Source of the DNA: Veillonellales bacterium
Lineage (GTDB): Bacteria > Bacillota > Negativicutes > JAAYSF01
Assembly (NCBI GenBank): GCA_039680175.1
Contig: JBDKTO010000066.1
Coordinates: 1 to 41,348, forward strand
Direction of reading: 5' to 3'
Length of the DNA stretch: 41,348 nucleotides
In this document: positions 1-8,037 of the stretch, piece after piece
Layout of the letters: every line of letters starts with the position of its first letter
Position numbering within the stretch: the stretch's first letter is position 1
Made by a program: the position numbers and the translations under genes
Notes under the pieces: model-generated
Told to the model about the DNA's origin: nothing
Databases searched by the model: none
The model's input: the letters and a program-made list of their open reading frames with translations, nothing else

Positions 1-131
1 CCTTTGCTACAGATCACCAGAATCTATTGTAGCATCAGGAGTTCCAAAATTAAGTAACTAAAATAAAAAATAAGCTTTGTAAGTAAGGCTGGTATCTGCT
101 TACAAAACTTATTATACGAGGAGGAAATAAT
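1..131. other. Leader region upstream of thiG with an imperfect hairpin
   Basis: No gene can be assigned to the first 131 bases; short open frames running in from the left edge stop by about position 60. An imperfect inverted repeat at 70-112 pairs ATAAG.TTTGTAAG with CTTACAAA.CTTAT (one mismatch) and sits just before the strong GAGGAGG ribosome site of thiG. It may be a terminator or processing hairpin between an upstream thi gene (thiS or thiF would be usual) and thiG. No TPP-riboswitch core motif is visible in this short leader. Confidence 0.35.
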
Positions 132-905
132 ATGACACAGCAAGACAATTTAATTTTGGGAGGACACACCTTTACCTCCCGCTTCATCTTAGGCTCGGGA
201 AAATATTCCCTGGATCTCATTCAGGCCGCCGTCGAGCAGGCCGGTGCTCAAATCATCACCCTTGCTCTCCGCCGTGCCAATCAGGGCGGTCCCGCCAGCA
301 TTGTCGACTATATTCCCAAGAATGTTACCCTCTTACCGAATACATCAGGTGCCCGCACGGCCGAGGAAGCCGTCCGCATTGCCCGCTTGGCCCGCGAAAT
401 CGGCTGCGGCGACTTCGTGAAAATCGAAGTCATCCGTGATACAAAATATTTACTCCCCGACAATACGGCAACGATCAAAGCCACGGAAATGCTTGCCAAA
501 GAAGGCTTTGTCGTCCTCCCTTATATGTACCCTGATCTCAACGCCGCCCGGGATATGGCCAATGCCGGCGCCGCTGCCATTATGCCCCTTGGCGCTCCGA
601 TCGGCTCCAACAAAGGCCTTTGCACCAAAGAGTTTATCAAGATCCTGATTGATGAGATCGACCTGCCCATTATTGTCGATGCCGGCATCGGCCGCCCCTC
701 GCAAGCCTGTGAAGCTATGGAAATGGGAGCCGCCGCCATTATGGTCAACACCGCCATAGCCACTGCCGGTGATATTCCCGCCATGGCCGCCGCCTTCCGC
801 CAAGCCATCGAATCAGGGCGCACCGCCTACATGGCAGGCTTCGGCCGCGTTCTTAAAACAGGAGGAACCGCTTCTTCGCCTCTGACAGGATTTTTACGAA
901 ATTAA
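132..905 (+). CDS. thiG: Thiazole synthase ThiG
   Basis: ThiG condenses 1-deoxy-D-xylulose 5-phosphate, dehydroglycine and sulfur from ThiS thiocarboxylate to form the thiazole phosphate moiety of thiamine in the cytoplasm. The 257-residue length is typical. The family is recognised from the N-terminal LGSGKY segment, the RRANQGG segment, the [14 protein letters not shown] block that carries the Schiff-base lysine region, the [12 protein letters not shown] phosphate loop, and [11 protein letters not shown] near the C-terminus. The start ATG is preceded by GAGGAGG at a good distance. It is followed after 14 bp by thiH, so the two are surely co-transcribed; ThiG and ThiH are physical and functional partners. 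The usual thiS and thiF genes are not in the window and may lie to the left. Confidence 0.97.
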   Translation: MTQQDNLILGGHTFTSRFILGSGKYSLDLIQAAVEQAGAQIITLALRRANQGGPASIVDYIPKNVTLLPNTSGARTAEEAVRIARLAREIGCGDFVKIEVIRDTKYLLPDNTATIKATEMLAKEGFVVLPYMYPDLNAARDMANAGAAAIMPLGAPIGSNKGLCTKEFIKILIDEIDLPIIVDAGIGRPSQACEAMEMGAAAIMVNTAIATAGDIPAMAAAFRQAIESGRTAYMAGFGRVLKTGGTASSPLTGFLRN

Positions 906-919
906 GGAGAGATCACAAT

Positions 920-2071
920 ATGACTACAAAAATCGACCACATGACCTATTTACCTAATATGGAGATCATTTCGTCGACCATACTCGACGAAGTCCTCCAA
1001 GCGCATCAAGCCTACAATCCGGACTGCTATACGGCCGGCCAGGTACGGCAGGCTCTGCAAAAAACGCATCTTCTTCCCGATGATTTTGCCGCCCTCCTCT
1101 CACCGGCCGCCCTCCCTTTTTTAGAAGGAATGGCTTGCAAGGCTCAAAGGGCGACACGGAAACAATTTGGCAACTCCATTTATCTCTTCACCCCCCTCTA
1201 TTTGGCAAATTATTGCGAAAATCACTGCATTTACTGCGGCTTCAACAGCCATAACCGCATTCACCGCGCCCGCCTCAACAGCAGCGAAATAGAAACGGAA
1301 ATGAAAGCCATCGCCGCCACGGGTCTCCAGGAAATTCTGCTTCTCACCGGTGAAAGCCGCAACATGTCCGATGTCACCTACATCGGGGAAGCCTGTCAAA
1401 TCGCCCGTAAATATTTCAACGTCGTCGGCCTTGAGGTCTATCCCATGAACACAGACGAATATGCCTATCTTCATCAATGCGGCGCCGATTACGTTACCGT
1501 ATTTCAGGAAACCTATAACTCCGACAAATACGAAACCCTTCATTTGGCAGGCCATAAACGGATATTCCCCTATCGCTTCTACGCCCAAGAGCGGGCCATC
1601 CTCGGCGGCATGCGCGGCGTAGGCTTTGGCGCACTCCTCGGGCTCGATGACTTCCGCAAAGATGCCTTGGCCACCGGACTCCATGCCTACCTGCTGCAGC
1701 GGAAATATCCCCATGCCGAAATCGCCCTTTCCTGCCCACGGCTCCGGCCAATTATCAACAATGATAAGATCAACCCCAAGGACGTCCACGAACCTCAGTT
1801 ACTGCAAATCATTATGGCCTACCGCCTCTTCCTCCCCTTTGCCAGCATTACCATTTCCACCCGCGAATGTGAGCGTTTCCGGAACAGCGTGATCAACTTG
1901 GGCGCTACCAAAATATCGGCGGGTGTCTCGGTTGCCATCGGCGGACATCAAGAAGAAGCCAAGGGCGACGAACAGTTTGAAATTTCTGATCCCCGATCCG
2001 TCCAGGAAGTCTATAATGCTATCCTGGCGCAAAATCTCCAACCCGTTATGAGTGACTACATCTATGTATAA
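920..2071 (+). CDS. thiH: 2-iminoacetate synthase ThiH (radical SAM)
   Basis: ThiH is a radical SAM enzyme that cleaves tyrosine to dehydroglycine (2-iminoacetate), the substrate of ThiG in anaerobes; aerobes use the oxidase ThiO instead. The [4Fe-4S] binding motif C-x3-C-x2-C is visible as NYCENHCIYCGF near residue 97, followed by the SAM-binding LLLTGES segment. The C-terminal biotin/thiamine-synthesis-associated domain includes ISTREC and ISAGVSVAIGGH. At 383 residues it is full length. The ribosome site AAGGAG lies just upstream of the ATG. The gene overlaps the following tenI-like gene by 8 bp, indicating translational coupling. Use of ThiH rather than ThiO fits an anaerobic host. Confidence 0.97.
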   Translation: MTTKIDHMTYLPNMEIISSTILDEVLQAHQAYNPDCYTAGQVRQALQKTHLLPDDFAALLSPAALPFLEGMACKAQRATRKQFGNSIYLFTPLYLANYCENHCIYCGFNSHNRIHRARLNSSEIETEMKAIAATGLQEILLLTGESRNMSDVTYIGEACQIARKYFNVVGLEVYPMNTDEYAYLHQCGADYVTVFQETYNSDKYETLHLAGHKRIFPYRFYAQERAILGGMRGVGFGALLGLDDFRKDALATGLHAYLLQRKYPHAEIALSCPRLRPIINNDKINPKDVHEPQLLQIIMAYRLFLPFASITISTRECERFRNSVINLGATKISAGVSVAIGGHQEEAKGDEQFEISDPRSVQEVYNAILAQNLQPVMSDYIYV

Positions 2072-2660
2072 GCTTCTTGCCATTACCAGCCGCCAGCTTT
2101 GCAAAGAAAAATTTCTGCACCGCTTGGAAAAAATCGCCGCCACGAAAATAAGCGCCATCATCCTGCGGGAAAAGGATCTTCCCCCCGCCGCCTACGAACA
2201 GTTGGCGCGGCAAGTCCTGCCTCTCTGCCAGCGCTGCAATACTCTCTGTATTCTCCACACCTACGAAGACATTAGCCAACGGCTCCGGTGGCCCCATATC
2301 CATATGCCCTTGTCTCGCTTGCGGCAAAGCTCCGTATATAAAGGCTATTGGAAAACCTTAGGCGTATCGGTGCACTCTGTGGAAGAAGCGGAAGAAGCAG
2401 CCGGCCTCGGTGCTACCTACCTTACAGCAGGACATATCTTTGCCACTGCCTGTAAGAAAAACCTATTGCCCCGGGGTACTGGCTTGCTTCGTGAAATCTG
2501 CCAGCACACCGTCATTCCTGTCTATGCCCTTGGCGGCATTACTCCGCAAACAATAACAAAATTACGGGGCCTTCCAATCGAAGGCGCAGCCATCATGTCA
2601 GCACTTATGGACTGTAATGATCCCAGCCGGTACGTCGATACCTTGCTGGCCTCTAAGTAA
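2064..2660 (+). CDS. tenI: TenI/ThiE-family protein, probable thiazole tautomerase
   Basis: This is a (beta/alpha)8 protein of the thiamine-phosphate synthase superfamily. The segment TAGHIFATACKKNLLPRG resembles the TenI signature (GHxFxTxxKxGxxPRG) more than the ThiE active site, and the usual ThiE segment for pyrimidine-pyrophosphate binding is replaced by HIHMPLSRLR. TenI isomerises the ThiG product to the aromatic carboxythiazole tautomer, which fits its place directly after thiG-thiH. I chose the ATG at 2064, which overlaps the thiH stop; a GTG at 2052 is also possible. Neither has a clear ribosome site, so expression is probably coupled to thiH. A true ThiE function cannot be fully excluded. 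Confidence 0.85.
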   Translation: MYKLLAITSRQLCKEKFLHRLEKIAATKISAIILREKDLPPAAYEQLARQVLPLCQRCNTLCILHTYEDISQRLRWPHIHMPLSRLRQSSVYKGYWKTLGVSVHSVEEAEEAAGLGATYLTAGHIFATACKKNLLPRGTGLLREICQHTVIPVYALGGITPQTITKLRGLPIEGAAIMSALMDCNDPSRYVDTLLASK

Positions 2661-2674
2661 TCTAGCTTTATCAC

Positions 2675-2734
2675 AACAACAAAGCGTCGAACCAAGCGAG
2701 CTTCACCCTGCTCCTGGATCGACGCTTTGTTGTT
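2675..2734 (+). terminator. Rho-independent terminator of the thi operon
   Basis: A perfect 16-bp inverted repeat (AACAACAAAGCGTCGA at 2675-2690 and its complement at 2719-2734) is followed by TTATT on the + strand. It begins 15 bp after the tenI stop. The right arm abuts the stop codon of the convergent gene, so it may end transcription in both directions. Confidence 0.85.
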
Positions 2735-3868
2735 TTATTCTGCCATAGTAACGATATCCCCATTTTGAAGCTGATCAACATGGCTTGTTATTACTAGACT
2801 GCCTTCTGGTATAGCGGCGGTAACTTCCCACAGCTCGCCGATAGCTTCACCGATAACAACTTGTTGACGAACTGCTTTCCCTTTAACAGCCAAAAAAATA
2901 AAATGCTGCCCTGCTTCGTCACAACTCACAGCTTGAGGCGGAACTGCTATTGCAGCAACCTCTTGTCCGGTAGCAATACGTACGGTAACAGACATTCCTG
3001 GTGTTAGCATTTCCCCTGGCGGCTGTATTAGTTTTATATGTGCCATAAACGACGCAATCTGCTTATCTTTAACCTCCGGATAAATACCGGAAACCTGGCC
3101 TGCCAGTTCCTGTCCCGCTGTCTCTACGACTGCCTGTGAGCCAAGCTGAATAAAATATAGCTCGCTTTGCTCCAGCGGCACGACAATCTCAACTTCTTGC
3201 CCACTGCCAATGGCCATGAGTTCTTGTCCTGCTTGAATCGCGCTGTCAACGGTTACTACATTTCCGGTAATCGTTCCATCAATCGATGCCTGGATCGTAA
3301 CCGGGCCGCTCACGGCGGTACTCGTTCTAACAGGCGCTGCCGCCGTTGCATCTTGCTGACTCTGCATGCCTGCGCCTGCTTGAGCCGCTTGCAGACGCGC
3401 TTCTGCCGCCTCCAGCTTTTTACGGGCGATTGCACCTTGTTCATAAAGCTGTTGATACCGATTATAATCTTTCAGTGCACTTTCATATTCATCCTTCGCT
3501 GCCAAAGAAGCTTCTAATGAAACAGGACTAGGCGCCGCCATAGCTTCACCGCCGCCGCCGCCGGTGATCTCCAGCTTAACCAGCGGCTGTCCGGCCTTCA
3601 CCGCCTGACCGGTGATTACATAAACATCGCTGACATGGCCTGACCCTTCGCTGTAGACAGGGACCATCGTTGCCTGCACTGCCACTCCAGTCCGCTCAAC
3701 GCGCAACGGTTTATTAACAGTACTGGCCGGAGCAGCGGCAACACTTACCGGCGTCCGCTGATTCGTACGCTGCAGAAAAAATGGAATCACAGCGGCTAAA
3801 AGGCCTATAAGCACCAATGCTGTAATTATTATCATCGGCTTACGAAATTGCTGCATAGATACCTGCAT
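2735..3868 (-). CDS. HlyD/AcrA-type membrane-fusion (periplasmic adaptor) protein
   Basis: The protein has one N-terminal membrane anchor (MIIITALVLIGLLAAVIPFF), a biotinyl-lipoyl-like half motif (GHVSDVYVITGQAVKAGQPLVKLE), an alpha-hairpin coiled coil (about residues 130-170, rich in E/A/K/Q), a second lipoyl half, and a C-terminal beta-barrel segment (PGMSVTVRIATG). Such adaptors bridge an inner-membrane RND or ABC pump and an outer-membrane channel. No pump or TolC-like gene lies next to it, so its partner must be elsewhere or it is an orphan. The start at 3868 was chosen because GGAG precedes it by 9 nt; an upstream in-frame TTG at 3883 overlaps that ribosome site and is less likely. The product would be about 377 residues. 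Confidence 0.88.
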   Translation of the reverse strand: MQVSMQQFRKPMIIITALVLIGLLAAVIPFFLQRTNQRTPVSVAAAPASTVNKPLRVERTGVAVQATMVPVYSEGSGHVSDVYVITGQAVKAGQPLVKLEITGGGGGEAMAAPSPVSLEASLAAKDEYESALKDYNRYQQLYEQGAIARKKLEAAEARLQAAQAGAGMQSQQDATAAAPVRTSTAVSGPVTIQASIDGTITGNVVTVDSAIQAGQELMAIGSGQEVEIVVPLEQSELYFIQLGSQAVVETAGQELAGQVSGIYPEVKDKQIASFMAHIKLIQPPGEMLTPGMSVTVRIATGQEVAAIAVPPQAVSCDEAGQHFIFLAVKGKAVRQQVVIGEAIGELWEVTAAIPEGSLVITSHVDQLQNGDIVTMAE

Positions 3869-4078
3869 CCTTGTCATCTCCAATATAAAAGCTTAGCCCG
3901 TTACTATGTTCTCATGTTTCGAAATTGCCGTCAAGTATTGTTATTATCAGCCGCTTTAAAATTTGGGTAAGCAAAATATCTTGATTTCCGTTATAATATA
4001 GAATAGTAGCCAAATGAATCTATATCCTACGTGCTACCTTTACCCCGTTTACACTGCTTTTAAGGAGGAAACTCAGTT

Positions 4079-4705
4079 ATGACGTATCCCACAGAAACTC
4101 CGGCCGCAAAAAAAGCAGCCGTTAGCGAAATACCAACCCGCTTCACACCCCGGCGCTTTTTCCTGCTATGTGTGCTTCTCTTATTTGTCGCTATACTCTT
4201 TGTCCAATTATACCAGCCGCCGGCGATCGCCGTACAAGCGGCAGCAGCAAATGAAGCTGCCAGTCTCCAAGCGCCGCCCCCGATCACCCCTAAGCCGCTT
4301 GCCAGCCTAGCAGCAACACCATCGATTTGGCCTGCCCAAGGAACTGTTACTTCCGGCTTTGGTTGGCGGATTTCACCATTTGGCGACGGCAATGAGCTGC
4401 ATCCCGGTATTGATATTGCCTATACCATGGGGGCACCGGTAGTGGCCACCGCCGACGGCGAAGTCGTAGTAAGCGGCCCGGCAGGCGGCTATGGCAATTT
4501 GATACAAATTGATCACAAAAATGGTATTGACACCCTGTACGGCCACAACTCCCAGTTGGCGGTTGCTGTCGGGCAGCAAGTAAAAAAAGGACAGGTTATT
4601 GCCTATGCCGGCAGCACCGGCAAAAGCACCGGTCCCCATGTACATTATGAAGTACGCGTAAATAATACTCCTGTTGATCCGATGAAATATCTTGTACTGT
4701 ATTAA
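4079..4705 (+). CDS. Membrane-anchored M23 (LytM-type) peptidase
   Basis: This is a peptidoglycan endopeptidase-like protein. Residues 27-46 form a single transmembrane helix, followed by an Ala/Pro-rich periplasmic linker and a C-terminal M23 domain (about 85-205). The zinc-binding HxxxD (H108-P-G-I-D112) and HxH (H187-V-H189) motifs are both intact, so catalytic activity is plausible. The ATG follows a strong TAAGGAGG ribosome site. A TATAAT-like box lies at 3992-3997 but no good -35 element was found. It stands alone, convergent with the phage-like amidase gene. The family cuts or binds peptide cross-links during growth or division, or acts as an amidase activator when zinc residues are lost, which is not the case here. 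Confidence 0.92.
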   Translation: MTYPTETPAAKKAAVSEIPTRFTPRRFFLLCVLLLFVAILFVQLYQPPAIAVQAAAANEAASLQAPPPITPKPLASLAATPSIWPAQGTVTSGFGWRISPFGDGNELHPGIDIAYTMGAPVVATADGEVVVSGPAGGYGNLIQIDHKNGIDTLYGHNSQLAVAVGQQVKKGQVIAYAGSTGKSTGPHVHYEVRVNNTPVDPMKYLVLY

Positions 4706-4756
4706 AGCTGCGTGCGTTTTCATATTCTGCAACTCTATCGCTACATCACCTCTCAG

Positions 4757-5323
4757 CTATACTTCCACACCATTTTTTTGATACCAAACCGCCTTGCTGC
4801 GCAGCATATTCCCTCCGCTCATCCATTCGTCGCCATTGTGTAATATTGCCAAGTCCCAGCGCTCACAAGTTGTTGCCGGTCCATAGCCATCTAAATCGGC
4901 TGCTTCAGCATGAGTCATCACATGATCAACATCGATCGGAATTTCAAGTGTTCCCGACAACACCGCAACCACCCGGGCCATGCTCTCAATCTGACAATCT
5001 GTCGGCGGTTCCGCGCCTAAATCGTTTGCTGTACAAAAAGCACCACAAGCCAGACTGATACCAACCGCCCCGGTATTGCGATGCCAGGTGTGGGCCAGCA
5101 CTGTGGATAAATCATCTGTTGTGACATAAATAATGCCATCGTCATCAAGGCTGATATGATAATCATCATAATGCTGGTGATAGTGGCCGGCTGACCAATG
5201 CAGGTATAGCATCCCATCCCGGCCAACTGACTGTGCGGCGGCCAAAAGTTTTTCCTTCGAATCTGCCGCCAATTGCCGCAGTTCCTCCATCGTTACTTGT
5301 CTACCCTGAACGATGTTACCCAT
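4757..5323 (-). CDS. N-acetylmuramoyl-L-alanine amidase (amidase_2/PGRP fold), endolysin-like
   Basis: The protein is soluble and has no signal peptide, as is usual for phage endolysins that depend on a holin. The amidase_2 fold is indicated by LHWSAGH (H42, probable zinc ligand), the HRNTGAVGISLACG core strand, and THAEAADLDGYGP...CERWDL near residues 137-157, which carries the second His and a Cys/Asp position typical of the third ligand. It would cleave the MurNAc-L-Ala bond. Its ATG lies inside the end of the upstream small membrane protein gene (8-bp overlap), so the two are co-translated. A lysis role or a domesticated cell-wall role are both possible. Confidence 0.82.
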   Translation of the reverse strand: MGNIVQGRQVTMEELRQLAADSKEKLLAAAQSVGRDGMLYLHWSAGHYHQHYDDYHISLDDDGIIYVTTDDLSTVLAHTWHRNTGAVGISLACGAFCTANDLGAEPPTDCQIESMARVVAVLSGTLEIPIDVDHVMTHAEAADLDGYGPATTCERWDLAILHNGDEWMSGGNMLRSKAVWYQKNGVEV

Positions 5324-5636
5324 TATTTATTTCCCCCGTATCTTTTGGATTTTTTCTGACTGACGGCGCCATCTGCCCCTCGGGTGAGCCATATTTTTGC
5401 GCCGTGAACGTATTGACTAATTTGTCGCCCACCTTTCCGGTCAAGGCACCGCCGCCGGTAATCATCGCAAATGTTCCGTAATCAGTCCAATGAATGCCGT
5501 AAATTTGGAGAATAATATCCGCTGCAGTACCAATCATAAAGCCCAAAAAGGCCGCTGCGATAATTACACGAGTCAAACTGGGTTCGTTTTGCTCATATAG
5601 CAAGCCAAATAAAAACTCTTTAATTTTAAGCCACAC
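5316..5636 (-). CDS. Small membrane protein, probable holin-like partner of the amidase
   Basis: This 106-residue protein has two hydrophobic segments (about 20-47 and 53-68, AAAFLGFMIGTAADIIL and GTFAMITGGGALTG) and a charged C-terminal tail (about 85-106). It starts with GTG at 5636; an ATG two bases upstream is in a different frame. The overlapping amidase gene directly downstream is the classic holin-endolysin arrangement, and that context is the main reason for the call. No other phage genes surround it, so it is either a phage remnant or a captured lysis pair. I do not recognise a specific holin family. Confidence 0.6.
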   Translation of the reverse strand: MWLKIKEFLFGLLYEQNEPSLTRVIIAAAFLGFMIGTAADIILQIYGIHWTDYGTFAMITGGGALTGKVGDKLVNTFTAQKYGSPEGQMAPSVRKNPKDTGEINNG

Positions 5637-5799
5637 ATTACCACTATCCTTTCGTCCTTCCTCTATTTATAATTATGTTGGACGCAGTAATCAGGATACT
5701 GTTTGATCCTGTTTTATACATTGTTTTTCCTTGCAAAATTCAACGTTCTGCCCCCCGATGAGCGTCATATTTTAAGCTATTTGATTATGGAGGACATAA

Positions 5800-6864
5800 A
5801 TGCTTGAAATACTAACTGAAATAGGCAACAGAATCATAAACGGCAGCTTCAAAACGCATTTGGCGGTTTACTTCATTAGTTTAGCGTTAGGCATCATCAT
5901 AATTCGGCTGATATTTTCCAAACTGCTCAAAATCGTCGCAAAAAAAACCAACATCGCGTATTCCCTGCTGCAGCAAACATTTAGAGGAATACCTACGTTG
6001 TTGGGCATTCTTATTGGTCTCTATGCTGTTATGGAAATCCTGACAATTCCGCCACGGCCGCTGCTGTTTCTCCAAAGGCTGTTCCACTCATTAATTATAC
6101 TGTCCTGCACTCTCCTGATTGCGCGCTTGGCCTCCGGTTATCTTAAACAAAAGTTTGGGAAAACATCCGGCGCCTTTGCTTCGACGTCGATCTTAGCCAC
6201 AACAATTGACCTGTCCGTTTATACCATTGGCATATTGTTTTTGCTTGAATCGTTTGGAGTCGCAATCTCGCCGCTGCTTACCGCTTTAGGCGTCGGCGGC
6301 TTGGCTGTCGCTTTGGCGCTGCAGGACACACTGGCAAATTTATTTTCCGGCATCAATATTCTGGTGGCCAAACAAATCAAAATAGACGATTTCGTTAAAC
6401 TGTCGACCGGTGAGGAAGGCCATGTTGTGGACATGAACTGGCGCAATACCACAATAAAAACTTCCACTGAGAACATGGTGGTCATACCCAACCAAAAATT
6501 TGCTTCCTCCACAATCACCAATTATGCGCAGCCGTTTGCTGAATGTTCCATCGCTATCCCCATAGGAGTCAGTTATGAAAGTGATTTGGATCATGTAGAA
6601 AAAGTTACTGTAACGGTTGCAAAAGAAATTCTCCATGAAATTGAGGGAGGCGTCAACAGTTTTGAACCGTTTGTTCGGTACTGCAGTTTTGCCGAATCCA
6701 GCATTAACTTCAATGTTGTCCTGCGAGTAAAGACCGTAACGGACCAACACCTCATCCGTCACGAATTCATCAAGAGACTTCATGCACGTTACCAACAGGA
6801 AGGAATAATAATTCCGTTTCCAATCAAAACGGTCAAGTTGGAACAGGTAACGCCGCTGGAATAA
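5800..6864 (+). CDS. Small-conductance mechanosensitive channel (MscS family)
   Basis: This is an inner-membrane channel that opens on hypo-osmotic shock to release solutes. Four to five hydrophobic segments occupy about residues 15-170. The pore-lining helix TM3 is clear in LLTALGVGGLAVALALQDT, with its Gly/Ala packing pattern, followed by the ANLFSGINILVAKQIKIDDFV segment of the beta domain and the N-W-R-N-T-T-I motif. The C-terminal alpha/beta cytoplasmic domain runs to residue 354. The ATG follows TGGAGG. It is monocistronic, with the next gene convergent. Confidence 0.94.
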   Translation: MLEILTEIGNRIINGSFKTHLAVYFISLALGIIIIRLIFSKLLKIVAKKTNIAYSLLQQTFRGIPTLLGILIGLYAVMEILTIPPRPLLFLQRLFHSLIILSCTLLIARLASGYLKQKFGKTSGAFASTSILATTIDLSVYTIGILFLLESFGVAISPLLTALGVGGLAVALALQDTLANLFSGINILVAKQIKIDDFVKLSTGEEGHVVDMNWRNTTIKTSTENMVVIPNQKFASSTITNYAQPFAECSIAIPIGVSYESDLDHVEKVTVTVAKEILHEIEGGVNSFEPFVRYCSFAESSINFNVVLRVKTVTDQHLIRHEFIKRLHARYQQEGIIIPFPIKTVKLEQVTPLE

Positions 6865-6917
6865 CAATACCAACGGCAAATTTTAGTGACGTTAAGCCAC
6901 GTTAAGCCATAAGCCAA

Positions 6918-6945
6918 TAAAAAAAACACCCGCTATGCGCGGGTG
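6918..6945 (-). terminator. Terminator of the lactate dehydrogenase gene
   Basis: On the minus strand CACCCGC and GCGGGTG form a short GC-rich stem at 6927-6945, followed by a run of eight or nine T (plus-strand A run at 6918-6926). It lies about 20 bp after the stop of the dehydrogenase gene. Confidence 0.88.
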
Positions 6946-6965
6946 AGATTCAAAACGTATTCAAC

Positions 6966-7928
6966 TTAATCAATATGAATAGAATCCAAAACGGCACGAA
7001 CTGTTTTAGCACAATGCCGTAAATTATTAACTTCCTCTTCCGGTAAGTTCAGCGGAAGTTTCTTTTCAGCACCATTCTTGCCGATAACACAAGGAATACT
7101 GAGCGATACCTTTTCAGCAATGCCATATTCACCTGCAAAAGTAACGGAAACCGGCCCCACAAAGCGTTCATCATACATAACTGCTTTGGCAAGACGAACA
7201 GCGCCCATGGCAATACCCGTATTAGTCCAACCTTTGCCGTTCAATACATCGTAAGCAACTTGCACAACTTGTTTACCGATAGCTTCTTTATCAAGCGGTG
7301 TTTCCATGCCAAAATATTGATCCAATTGAGCTGCCGGAATGCCGCCTATATTTACCATACTCCACGCCGGAAAAGCAGAATTTCCATGTTCGCCCAGCAT
7401 AAAAGCTTGTACACTGACGGGCGCCACCTGATAACGATCTGCAAGGATCCGTTTGAGGCGGGATGTTTCAAGCGTTGTACCGGTGCCGAATATTTTCCCC
7501 TGGGGATAACCGAAGTGATTTGCAGCATAATAGGTCGTAATATCAAGCGGATTGGTAATAAAGATGATTACAGCGTCTTTCGTGTATTGAACAATCTGGC
7601 TCATAACCTCCTTAACAGTTTCCGCATTACGACTAGCCAAAACAAGGCGATCCAAATTTTTCCCCGGCATGATGCTAGGTCCTGCGCACATAATGATTAC
7701 CTTAGCGTCAGCACAGTCCTGGTAGGTGCCTTTATGTACATTAATGTTCGCATTATAGTCAAAAGGAGTAGCATGGTCAGCATCTAATGCTTCCCCCATT
7801 GCCCGCCCTTCTTCAATATCAATCAGAGCAATCTCCGATGCGATTTGATGAGCAACGGCAGTCGACAAGACCTGAGACCCCACATGTCCAACACCAATAA
7901 TTACCAATTTATTAGTTGTAGCTGTCAT
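6966..7928 (-). CDS. L-2-hydroxyacid (lactate-type) dehydrogenase
   Basis: This is an NAD-dependent enzyme of the LDH/MDH superfamily, about 320 residues. The Rossmann motif GVGHVGS is at the N-terminus. The catalytic His lies in GEHGNSAFPAWS, and the TNPLD and GTTLETSR blocks are clear. Two active-site features differ from textbook LDH: the mobile loop reads GPSIMPGKNLDR instead of the NQKPGETR type, and the Asp before the substrate-binding Arg is Glu (LETSR). This resembles L-2-hydroxyisocaproate-type enzymes, so the substrate may be pyruvate or a bulkier 2-oxoacid. The ATG at 7928 was chosen because GGGGG lies about 8 nt upstream; an ATG at 7943 contains that ribosome site. A 34-bp palindrome overlaps the promoter. 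Role: NADH reoxidation in fermentation. Confidence 0.88.
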   Translation of the reverse strand: MTATTNKLVIIGVGHVGSQVLSTAVAHQIASEIALIDIEEGRAMGEALDADHATPFDYNANINVHKGTYQDCADAKVIIMCAGPSIMPGKNLDRLVLASRNAETVKEVMSQIVQYTKDAVIIFITNPLDITTYYAANHFGYPQGKIFGTGTTLETSRLKRILADRYQVAPVSVQAFMLGEHGNSAFPAWSMVNIGGIPAAQLDQYFGMETPLDKEAIGKQVVQVAYDVLNGKGWTNTGIAMGAVRLAKAVMYDERFVGPVSVTFAGEYGIAEKVSLSIPCVIGKNGAEKKLPLNLPEEEVNNLRHCAKTVRAVLDSIHID

Positions 7929-7955
7929 ATAAAATACCCCCATTTATTATTATAG

Positions 7956-7989
7956 AAACTTATGTAAAAATCAATTTTTACATAAGTTT
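7956..7989. promoter_or_regulatory. Perfect 15-bp inverted repeat, likely operator in the ldh promoter
   Basis: AAACTTATGTAAAAA (7956-7970) and its exact complement (7975-7989) flank a 4-base centre. On the minus strand, one base after the palindrome, lies TATAAT (a -10 box), so the palindrome covers the whole -35 region and its centre is near -30. This geometry suits a repressor. The half-site does not match the usual Rex (TTGTTAA), CcpA or Fur sites, so the binding protein is unknown. Confidence 0.7.
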
Positions 7990-8037
7990 TTACACTTTAT
8001 AAACAAAAACCGGAACAACAATCTTTTTAAAATTTGC

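Noticed and set aside
1-131. TPP riboswitch upstream of thiG
   Set aside because: The conserved CTGAGA and ACCTGA segments are not present; the operon may begin left of the window.
450-803. Antisense open frame within thiG
   Set aside because: It is a shadow of the GC-rich third positions of thiG; no start signals or family likeness.
1121-1789. 222-codon antisense frame within thiH
   Set aside because: The true reading frame has the intact radical SAM motif; the antisense frame has no recognisable domain.
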